Below are positions 1 through 5,532 of a stretch of DNA of 5,532 nt, piece by piece. Numbering within the stretch: position 1 is the first letter of the stretch; each line of letters opens with the position of its first letter. The notes below the pieces were generated by a model. The model did not search any database. It was given only the letters and a program-made list of their open reading frames with translations, and was not told the origin of the DNA. A program made the position numbers and the translations under genes. Where the stretch lies: the NCBI GenBank assembly GCA_900554525.1, contig USHL01000101.1, positions 1 to 5,532 on the forward strand, read 5' to 3'. The DNA comes from an uncultured Oscillospiraceae bacterium. GTDB taxonomy: Bacteria > Bacillota > Clostridia > Oscillospirales > Acutalibacteraceae.

Positions 1-2150
1 AACTGACCGATACTATGGCAAAAGCGCTCGAAAAATTCAAGGTAAAGCTTGATAAGCTTTACGATTTTGAACCTGACGCGGGTCTCGGAAACGGCGGTCT
101 CGGCCGTCTTGCCGCCTGCTTTTTAGACGCGCTTTCAACCGGCAGCTACCCGGCTATGGGCTACTGCATACGCTATGAGCTTGGAATTTTCCGCCAAAAG
201 CTGGTGGACGGCTGGCAGACCGAAATGCCCGATTTCTGGCTGCCGGGCGGCAGTGTATGGCTCGAGCAGCGCCCTACCTCGGCGGTAGATGTCAGGTTCG
301 ACGGTAAAATTCACGAATGGTGGGACGGCAACTACCATCATATCGAGCATACCGACTATCAGACGGTGCATGCCGTTCCCTATGACCTTATGGTTGCCGG
401 AAAAGACGGTAAGACCGTAAACGTGCTGCGGCTCTGGAGCGCCGAATGCCGTGACTTTGATATGTCGGCTTTCAATCAGGGAGATTATGTCCGTGCCATC
501 GAGCAGCGGGCAATGACCGAAAATATTTCCAAGGTTCTCTATCCGGAGGATAACCATATGGAGGGCAAGTCTCTGCGCCTGCGCCAGCAGTACTTCCTCG
601 TTTCCGCCTCGATACAGGACATTTTAAAGCGTCATCTCAGCCGGTACAATACTCTTGACAACCTTCCCGACAAGGCTGCCATTCATATCAACGACACCCA
701 CCCCACCCTTGCCATTCCCGAGCTTATGCGTTTCCTTTTGGATGAATGCGGATACGGCTGGGATAAAGCGTGGGATATAGTAAAAAATACCGTTGCCTAT
801 ACCAACCACACCATAATGTCGGAAGCGCTTGAATGCTGGCAGGTTGATCTGATAAAGAACCGCATACCCCGCATTTACCAGATAATCAAGGAAATTGACC
901 GCCGCTATAAAGAAGAAATTATCGCTCGCACCGGGGACCCGCATCTTGCGGACAGCACCGCCATTATAAAAAACGGTATAATCCGCATGGCAAATCTCTG
1001 TGTGGCGACCTGTCATACCGTAAACGGGGTATCCAAGCTGCACAGCAAAATACTTGTTGACGAGCTTTTCCATGACTATGCGGCAATAACTCCGGAAAAA
1101 TTTACCAACGTGACCAACGGCATTGCTCACCGCCGCTGGCTCTGTCAGGCAAATCCGGCGCTTACCTCCTATCTCACCGAGCTTATCGGCGACGGCTTTG
1201 TAAAAGACGCCTCGGTTCTCGACAAGCTTTCGGCATATAAGGACGACAGCGCCGTGCTCAGCCGCCTTGCCGAGATAAAGCGTATAAATAAAGTGCGCTT
1301 TGCGGAGTACGTTAAGGAAGAATACTCCGTTTCTGTAAACCCCGATTCGATTTACGACATGCAGGTCAAAAGACTGCACGAATATAAGCGCCAGCACCTT
1401 AATGCGCTCAATATCATCGCGGAATATCTCTATCTGAAGGATAATCCCAACGCAGATTTTACCCCGAAGACCTATATCTTCGGCGCTAAGGCTGCTCCCG
1501 GATATCTCTTTGCCAAAGAAATAATCCAGATGATATACAAGCTTTCCACCATTATAGAAAACGACCGCTCGGTAAACGACAAGCTCAAGGTGATTTTCCT
1601 TGAGGATTACCGCGTAACGCTGGCCGAGCTTATGATACCCGCCGCGGATATCAGTGAACAGATATCCCTCGCTTCCACGGAAGCCAGCGGCACGGGAAAT
1701 ATGAAGCTTATGATGAACGGAGCCGTGACCCTCGGCACTGAGGACGGTGCCAATGTCGAAATCCACAAGGCGGTCGGAGACAAGAATATCATCATCTTCG
1801 GAATGCAGACGCCTGAAGTACTCTCCCTCCAGAAACACGGCTATTCGCCAGCGCAGTATTACAGCAACAACCTCGAGCTCAAAGCCGCTCTCGACTTTAT
1901 AGGCAAAGGAATAGCGGGGCAGAACTTTGACAATATCTACAGTTCACTCAAAAACAATGACCGTTATATGGCTTTGGCCGACTTCGCCGATTACCGCAAG
2001 GCACAGCAAAAAGCGACAAAGCTTTACAATGACCGCGAAACCTGGAACAGGATGTCTCTTATGAATACAGCAAAATCCGGCATCTTCTCGGCCGACCGTT
2101 CAATCAAGGAATATGCCGACAAAATCTGGCATATAAAGCCGGTCAAGTAA
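1..2150 (+). CDS. glgP: Glycogen/maltodextrin phosphorylase (GT35), 5' end missing
   Basis: This enzyme cleaves alpha-1,4 bonds at non-reducing ends of glycogen or maltodextrin with phosphate, releasing glucose-1-phosphate in the cytoplasm, using pyridoxal phosphate (PLP). The reading frame is open from the left edge (L-T-D-T precede the first Met at 15). That ATG has no ribosome binding site and lies inside conserved sequence, so the gene starts outside the window. About 711 of the usual 800-820 residues are present. Counting from the Met at 15, visible family motifs are EPDAGLGNGGLGRLAACF (19-36), NDTHPT (226-231), NHTIMSEALE, NVTNGI (365-370), the phosphate-binding KRLHEYKRQ (452-460), and EASGTGNMK (556-564), whose Lys564 is the expected PLP lysine. 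The C-terminus appears intact. One base separates the stop from the GH13 gene downstream, indicating one operon. Sequence alone cannot tell glycogen from maltodextrin preference (GlgP versus MalP); the symbol is therefore provisional. Confidence 0.95.
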   Translation, partial: LTDTMAKALEKFKVKLDKLYDFEPDAGLGNGGLGRLAACFLDALSTGSYPAMGYCIRYELGIFRQKLVDGWQTEMPDFWLPGGSVWLEQRPTSAVDVRFDGKIHEWWDGNYHHIEHTDYQTVHAVPYDLMVAGKDGKTVNVLRLWSAECRDFDMSAFNQGDYVRAIEQRAMTENISKVLYPEDNHMEGKSLRLRQQYFLVSASIQDILKRHLSRYNTLDNLPDKAAIHINDTHPTLAIPELMRFLLDECGYGWDKAWDIVKNTVAYTNHTIMSEALECWQVDLIKNRIPRIYQIIKEIDRRYKEEIIARTGDPHLADSTAIIKNGIIRMANLCVATCHTVNGVSKLHSKILVDELFHDYAAITPEKFTNVTNGIAHRRWLCQANPALTSYLTELIGDGFVKDASVLDKLSAYKDDSAVLSRLAEIKRINKVRFAEYVKEEYSVSVNPDSIYDMQVKRLHEYKRQHLNALNIIAEYLYLKDNPNADFTPKTYIFGAKAAPGYLFAKEIIQMIYKLSTIIENDRSVNDKLKVIFLEDYRVTLAELMIPAADISEQISLASTEASGTGNMKLMMNGAVTLGTEDGANVEIHKAVGDKNIIIFGMQTPEVLSLQKHGYSPAQYYSNNLELKAALDFIGKGIAGQNFDNIYSSLKNNDRYMALADFADYRKAQQKATKLYNDRETWNRMSLMNTAKSGIFSADRSIKEYADKIWHIKPVK

Positions 2151-2151
2151 T

Positions 2152-4002
2152 ATGCATTATTATCCATTTGATTCAAGAAGTCCGCTTTATAAAAGCAAAT
2201 ACGGAGCTTTAGCCGAAGGGGAAACCCTTCGGCTGAGGCTGCTTTTGCATAAGGACGCAAAAGTGCATTCGGTACAGCTTGTTCTGCACCGCGACGATCC
2301 GGAAAACCTGCTTTACGCCAAAATGCTTCCCGGGGGCCTGCGTGAGGATTACCGGTTTTATGAATGCGAAATTACCCTCGGCGAGGGTCTTTATTTTTAT
2401 AAGTTCAAATACTCAAGCGATTACGGAGATTTTGAGGTCACGCGTTCTGAGCATTCGCTCGGCACAGTCTCGTCCGAAGGCGGCTGGTGGCAGCTTACGG
2501 TTTACGACCGCAGCTTTAAGACGCCTGACTGGCTGTCGGGCGGCATTATCTACCAGATATTTCCCGACCGTTTCTGCCGTTCAGGCGCAGAAAAAAACGA
2601 CGTTCCGTCCGACCGGTTTATACAGGATGACTGGTATGCACAGCCGGAGTACCGGCAGACCGGGGAAAAGCTTGCTCTCGGCAACGATTACTACGGCGGC
2701 GACCTTAAGGGCATTGAGAAAAAGCTCGGTTATCTTGAAGAGCTCGGAGTAAGCTGTATATATCTCAACCCTATATTTGAGGCACACTCCAATCACCGCT
2801 ACAACACAGCCGACTACCTTAAAATAGACCCGTCTCTCGGCACCGAAGAGGATTTGGCATCGCTTATTAAAGCTGCCGAAAAGCACGGCATATACATCAT
2901 CTTAGACGGCGTTTTTTCACATACGGGAGATGACAGCCGCTATTTTAACCGTTACGGAAGGTATAATTGCTTAGGTGCATATCAGTCTGCCGAATCCGAA
3001 TATTACAGCTGGTATAAATTCACCGATTATCCGAACGGCTACGCCGCATGGTGGGGGGTTCCGTCTTTGCCCGAAACCCGGGAAAACGACCTTTCATTTT
3101 CAAATTTTATCACTGGTGAAAACGGCGTTCTCAGATACTGGCTCAAAAAAGGAATACGAGGCTGGCGGCTCGATGTCGCCGACGAGTTGCCCGACGAATT
3201 TCTCGACCGGATAAGAGCGGCCGTCAAATCGGAGGGAGAAGACAATTTCCTTTTGGGCGAGGTATGGGAGGACGCAACCAACAAAATAAGCTACGGCTCC
3301 CGCCGCCGGTTCCTGCGCGGCAGACAGCTTGATTCGGTAATGAACTATCCTCTTTCGGAAGCAATAATAAAATATGTCTGCGGCGGAAACAGCCGCGAGC
3401 TTGTTGATACGGTGCTCGACATAACCGAAAATTATCCGCCGCAGGCATTAAAGCTGCTGATGAATCATATCGGCACGCATGACACCTCCCGTATACTTAC
3501 CCGGCTTGCAGTAGGCGAGCCTCAGGGCGACAGAAGCCGGCAGGCAGAAAGGCAGCTTTCCGCCGAGGAATACTCCCGCGGAGCGTCTCTGTTAAGACTG
3601 GCGGCCGTTTTGCAATATACTCTGCCTGGCGTTCCGTCGCTTTATTACGGAGACGAGGCGGGTCTTACCGGCTTCGGCGATCCGTTCTGCCGCTCAGCCT
3701 ACCCGTGGGGCAGAGAAGATAAGGCGCTTTTGGAATTTTATAAAAAGCTCGGACAGTTCAGAAGAAGCTGTCCCGCCTTTGACGCAGGCGAATTTATACC
3801 GGTATATGCCAATTTCGGGGATATTGTCTACATCAGGAAGAAAGGCTCCTCAGCCGCACTCATCGCCGTAAACCGCTGGCATGAGCCGTCAATAATAGAT
3901 ATTCCGCCGGAATTTTACGGTGCCGGGATAATTTTCGGTAATAAACCCGAAAACGGAAGACTACAATTAAATAAAGAGGATTTTGCAATTCTGCGGATTT
4001 AA
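2152..4002 (+). CDS. Cytoplasmic GH13 alpha-amylase family enzyme (neopullulanase/cyclomaltodextrinase/alpha-glycosidase-like)
   Basis: A 616-residue retaining glycoside hydrolase acting on alpha-glucans. Residues 1 to about 120 form an N-terminal beta-sandwich resembling the CBM34-type domain of neopullulanases. The TIM barrel begins at GGIIYQIFPDRF (130-141) and includes GGDL (182-185), NPIFEAHSNHRYNTADY (206-222) and YYGDE (498-502); a C-terminal beta-sandwich covers about 550-616. The catalytic set is complete: region I DGVFSH (252-257), region II GWRLDVADE with nucleophile Asp341, region III GEVWE with acid/base Glu370, and region IV THDTSR with Asp444. Region V reads VPSLPE (303-308) instead of the MPKLN of typical GH13_20 enzymes, so the subfamily and product (neopullulanase, cyclomaltodextrinase, oligosaccharide hydrolase) are unresolved. 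No signal peptide is seen, so it should act inside the cell beside the phosphorylase. The ATG follows the phosphorylase stop (TAA-T-ATG) with no clear Shine-Dalgarno sequence, suggesting translational coupling. The next in-frame Met is near residue 58, which would remove half the N-domain. Confidence 0.93.
   Translation: MHYYPFDSRSPLYKSKYGALAEGETLRLRLLLHKDAKVHSVQLVLHRDDPENLLYAKMLPGGLREDYRFYECEITLGEGLYFYKFKYSSDYGDFEVTRSEHSLGTVSSEGGWWQLTVYDRSFKTPDWLSGGIIYQIFPDRFCRSGAEKNDVPSDRFIQDDWYAQPEYRQTGEKLALGNDYYGGDLKGIEKKLGYLEELGVSCIYLNPIFEAHSNHRYNTADYLKIDPSLGTEEDLASLIKAAEKHGIYIILDGVFSHTGDDSRYFNRYGRYNCLGAYQSAESEYYSWYKFTDYPNGYAAWWGVPSLPETRENDLSFSNFITGENGVLRYWLKKGIRGWRLDVADELPDEFLDRIRAAVKSEGEDNFLLGEVWEDATNKISYGSRRRFLRGRQLDSVMNYPLSEAIIKYVCGGNSRELVDTVLDITENYPPQALKLLMNHIGTHDTSRILTRLAVGEPQGDRSRQAERQLSAEEYSRGASLLRLAAVLQYTLPGVPSLYYGDEAGLTGFGDPFCRSAYPWGREDKALLEFYKKLGQFRRSCPAFDAGEFIPVYANFGDIVYIRKKGSSAALIAVNRWHEPSIIDIPPEFYGAGIIFGNKPENGRLQLNKEDFAILRI
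2205..2240 (+). other. GAAA-tetraloop hairpin inside the 5' coding region of the GH13 gene
   Basis: The arms AGCCGAAGGG (2211-2220) and CCCTTCGGCT (2225-2234) are perfect 10-bp complements around a GAAA loop (2221-2224), a GNRA-type tetraloop. Pairing continues outward for six more pairs (AGCTTT at 2205-2210 with GAGGCT at 2235-2240), two of them G-U, giving 16 pairs without a bulge. It begins 53 nt after the amylase start codon. It is not followed by a proper U-tract (only GCTTTT), so it is not a typical terminator. It could act as an mRNA stability or processing element between the two cistrons, or it could be a by-product of codon choice in the LAEGETLRLR stretch. The structure is seen directly; any function is inference. 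Confidence 0.5.
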
Positions 4003-4026
4003 AGGCGCAACCGAAAAATTCGTAAA

Positions 4027-4032
4027 TATAAT
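4027..4032 (+). promoter_or_regulatory. Possible -10 box (TATAAT) upstream of the ZIP gene
   Basis: A perfect TATAAT lies 25 bp after the amylase stop codon and 61 bp before the suspected ZIP start at 4088. No recognisable -35 hexamer exists 16-18 bp upstream (the sequence there reads around GGCGCA), and there is no extended TG before the box. Support is therefore only the hexamer and its intergenic location. No terminator is seen between the amylase and ZIP genes, so the ZIP gene might instead be transcribed by read-through. Confidence 0.25.
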
Positions 4033-4073
4033 GCCGGCAGTTATAAGCCGTAATAATCCGCGCCGCACCGAAC

Positions 4074-4078
4074 GGAGG
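4074..4078 (+). promoter_or_regulatory. Ribosome binding site (GGAGG) of the ZIP gene
   Basis: GGAGG is a full match to the core Shine-Dalgarno consensus and lies just upstream of the ZIP reading frame. It is 36 nt from the first conventional start codon (GTG at 4115), too far to serve it, but 9 nt from an in-frame ACG at 4088, a normal distance. An in-frame TAA at 4082-4084 blocks any start further upstream. The site therefore argues that translation begins near 4088, with a non-standard ACG codon. Confidence 0.6.
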
Positions 4079-4114
4079 TCGTAAACAACGGACGCTTTTA
4101 CATTTATTATAGCG

Positions 4115-4891
4115 GTGACCGCCGCAGCGGGTATGGCCGGCACGGGTCTCGGCGGTCTTGCAGGGGCGTTATTCGGCAGAGATTCCGAAAAGCTTATCAG
4201 TCTGCTTTTAAGCTTTGCCGCCGGTGTTATGCTTTCGGTGGTCTGCTTTGATCTTATCACCGACGCGCTTTCAAAAGCCGGCCTTGTGCTTGTAATAAGC
4301 GGGGTTTTAGCGGGGTTTACGGCAGTCTATCTTTTAAACGATATTATCGACCGTGCCGCAGGTCTGCGGATTAAGTCAAAAGCTTCCGATAACCGTGTAA
4401 GACCGCACAATTCCGGAATTTCACCGGAAAGACCCGTACGAAGGCTTTTTATCGGCGGACTTATAATGGCCGCTGCAATAGCCCTGCACAATATTCCGGA
4501 GGGGATGGTGATTGGTGCCTCCTATGCCGGAAGCACCGAAACTCCGGACCGCGGAGCGCTTGCCGTCGCCGCGGTTATCGGACTTCACAATATACCGGAG
4601 GGTATGGCGGTAGCCGTTCCGCTGACCGCCGGGGGCATGAGCCGTTTTAAGGCTTTTCTGGTCACTGTGTTTACCGGCGCGCCCACCGTGCTGGGAGCCG
4701 TGCCCGGATATTTTTTAGGCGCCTTAAGTCCTTTATGGACAGCGCTGGCTTTAAGCCTTGCCTCGGGAGCGATGCTGTATGTCGTATTCGGGGAGCTGCT
4801 GCCGGATTCGGCGCTGATGTGGCGTTCAAAGCTTCCGGTATTCGCCGCCATGCTCGGCGTAACGGTCGGAATAGCAGTAATAAACATATAA
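4115..4891 (+). CDS. ZIP-family divalent metal transporter (ZupT/GufA-like)
   Basis: This inner-membrane protein is expected to import zinc or related divalent metals (Fe, Mn, Co) into the cytoplasm. From the GTG start it has 258 residues and about eight hydrophobic segments: roughly 1-21, 27-51, 54-78, 111-139, 147-172, 180-204, 207-229 and 239-258. The signature metal-site motif HNIPEG occurs twice, at 125-130 (fourth helix) and 158-163 (fifth helix), as expected for the binuclear metal centre of the family. The loop between helices 3 and 4 (80-110) is basic with a single His, lacking the His-rich metal-sensing stretch of many ZIPs. GTG at 4115 is the first conventional start, but the frame stays open to a TAA at 4082, and residues TDAFTFIIA upstream extend the first helix. 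With a GGAGG at 4074-4078, the real start is probably ACG at 4088 (267 residues). Family assignment is firm; substrate is not determinable. The stop abuts a shared terminator. Confidence 0.9.
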   Translation: MTAAAGMAGTGLGGLAGALFGRDSEKLISLLLSFAAGVMLSVVCFDLITDALSKAGLVLVISGVLAGFTAVYLLNDIIDRAAGLRIKSKASDNRVRPHNSGISPERPVRRLFIGGLIMAAAIALHNIPEGMVIGASYAGSTETPDRGALAVAAVIGLHNIPEGMAVAVPLTAGGMSRFKAFLVTVFTGAPTVLGAVPGYFLGALSPLWTALALSLASGAMLYVVFGELLPDSALMWRSKLPVFAAMLGVTVGIAVINI

Positions 4892-4921
4892 AAAACGGTA
4901 TCCTTAAAAGGATACCGTTTT
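4892..4921. terminator. Bidirectional intrinsic terminator between convergent genes
   Basis: A perfect 12-bp stem, AAAACGGTATCC (4892-4903) with GGATACCGTTTT (4910-4921), encloses a TTAAAA loop. The outer pairs are A-T, so read forwards the hairpin ends in a TTTT tract, and read on the minus strand it ends in TTTTTT (complement of 4890-4895). It begins one base after the ZIP stop codon and contains the stop codon of the minus-strand nucleotidyltransferase gene in its loop, so it can end transcripts from both sides. Confidence 0.9.
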
Positions 4922-5532
4922 GCGTATTACCGCTGAAGACCAGTCTATAATGGCTTCGGAAAACTCTTTGAACAGAATTTCTCCGCCGCGTTTCATGTCA
5001 AAATAATTTTGGAGTATCTGCCTTTCCTGCGGCGGCAAATAACCGGAAAGCCGGCTGTGCTTTTTTATAAACACACCGTCACGCAAATAAATCTCCGCCT
5101 GTAAAACAAACACGGCGGATTTGTAAATCAGCTTTAAGGAATCTTTATTTCTTTCATGAATAAAATTATGGACGGCGGCGTGATAAATACCGCAGGCCCC
5201 CGTTTTTACCGCGCGGCATATATCTTCACGTCCGACCAAAGCCAGCACCTTTTCAAGCGTGCCGTACAAGGGAACGGTATCGTTGCAGAACTGAAAAAGC
5301 TCGGCTTTATCCCAGGCTTCAAGCTCCGCCCTGCCCGAAACAAAGCCGCAGATTTTATCCCTTTCGGGCAGACCGTCCAGCATATTCCCGTACCTCTCAA
5401 GGTCATCCGCCGAAAGGCTTTCGAGAATAAGCACCGCGTCTATATCGCTTGTCTCCTCCGCCTCTCCGCGGCCTCGGCTGCCTTGGAGCCCTATAAACCA
5501 TACCTTTTGACCGAAAGTCTCCAAAGCATCTG
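4904..5532 (-). CDS. Nucleotidyltransferase-domain protein, 5' end missing
   Basis: The protein resembles polymerase-beta-fold (MNT/KNT-type) nucleotidyltransferases, which transfer a nucleotide from an NTP to a small molecule or protein hydroxyl. Counting from a TTG at 5524, VWFIGLQGSRGRGE (8-21) and SDIDAVLIL (26-34) give the signature G-S then D-x-D, with Asp27 and Asp29 as likely metal ligands. Next come a CGFVSGRAELEAW segment (59-71) and ELFQFCNDTVPLYG (75-88). The remaining 110 residues look mainly helical (SLKLIYKSAVFVLQAEIYL, 129-147), like the helical C-domain of antibiotic nucleotidyltransferases or HEPN domains; no clear HEPN R-x4-6-H motif is seen. The frame stays open past the TTG to the right edge (D-A precede it) and the TTG reads naturally as a helix Leu, so the gene probably begins outside the window. 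The last codons (R-K-T-V-S-F-stop) lie in the terminator hairpin. The natural substrate is unknown: it could be a resistance-like, toxin-antitoxin or housekeeping enzyme. Confidence 0.8.
   Translation of the reverse strand, partial: DALETFGQKVWFIGLQGSRGRGEAEETSDIDAVLILESLSADDLERYGNMLDGLPERDKICGFVSGRAELEAWDKAELFQFCNDTVPLYGTLEKVLALVGREDICRAVKTGACGIYHAAVHNFIHERNKDSLKLIYKSAVFVLQAEIYLRDGVFIKKHSRLSGYLPPQERQILQNYFDMKRGGEILFKEFSEAIIDWSSAVIRKTVSF

Noticed and set aside
15..17. ATG at position 15 as the real phosphorylase start
   Set aside because: No ribosome binding site is upstream, the frame is open to the window edge, and the family needs about 100 more N-terminal residues.
44..60. Inverted repeat AAAGCT/AGCTTT with a 5-nt loop
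   Set aside because: A 6-bp stem made of Lys-Leu codons inside conserved coding sequence is at chance level.
624..1838. A 404-codon open frame on the minus strand opposite the phosphorylase gene
   Set aside because: It is in exact codon register with the phosphorylase frame, so it stays open simply because that gene does not use TTA, CTA or TCA codons over this stretch. Its translation shows no recognisable domain, while the plus strand encodes conserved phosphorylase motifs throughout.
2279..2752. A 157-codon plus-strand open frame overlapping the GH13 gene
   Set aside because: It lies in another frame inside well-conserved GH13 coding sequence, and its translation is low in recognisable structure and rich in Arg, Thr and Ser as expected from frame-shifted GC-rich DNA.
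4003..4087. Terminator or riboswitch between the GH13 and ZIP genes
   Set aside because: Only a 4-bp CGGC/GCCG pairing is visible, there is no U-tract, and about 85 bp is too short for most metal-sensing riboswitches; no conserved element was recognised.
4411..4429. Inverted repeat TTCCGG/CCGGAA with a 7-nt loop within the ZIP gene
   Set aside because: A 6-bp stem is expected by chance several times in a window of this size, and nothing in its location suggests a role.
4735..4950. A 71-codon plus-strand frame overlapping the end of the ZIP gene
   Set aside because: It runs out of frame through ZIP coding sequence and through the terminator hairpin, with no start signal of its own.

Overview
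This 5.5 kb window looks like ordinary chromosome from a Gram-positive, Clostridia-type Firmicute, possibly an uncultured gut or rumen lineage. The reasons are the roughly 50% GC content, the mixed use of ATA and CGC/CGG codons, and the style of the encoded proteins. That placement is inferred from protein character only; no rRNA or other marker gene is present.

Layout, left to right. (1) The window opens inside a plus-strand glycogen/maltodextrin phosphorylase gene that has lost roughly its first 100 codons to the window edge (1-2150). (2) One base after its stop comes a complete GH13 alpha-amylase-family gene (2152-4002), with an N-terminal beta-sandwich, a full set of catalytic residues and no signal peptide. 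(3) After about 85-112 bp of intergenic DNA there is a plus-strand ZIP-family metal transporter (4115-4891, probably starting upstream at 4088). (4) A minus-strand nucleotidyltransferase-domain gene converges on it (4904 to the right edge, 5' end cut off). A bidirectional hairpin terminator sits exactly at the convergence point and overlaps the last codons of the minus-strand gene.

The first two genes form an evident functional pair. The phosphorylase removes glucose-1-phosphate from the non-reducing ends of glycogen or maltodextrin, and the cytoplasmic GH13 enzyme would cut or trim the oligosaccharides and branches on which phosphorylase stalls. The ZIP transporter and the nucleotidyltransferase have no obvious link to glycogen metabolism.

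No new multi-gene system is visible: there are no CRISPR arrays, insertion sequences, tRNAs or rRNAs. The points most worth a second look are a 16-bp GAAA-tetraloop hairpin just inside the amylase coding region, and the ZIP start, where a strong GGAGG site faces no ATG, GTG or TTG codon at the right distance and ACG is the best-placed codon. The terminator that doubles as coding sequence is a smaller curiosity.
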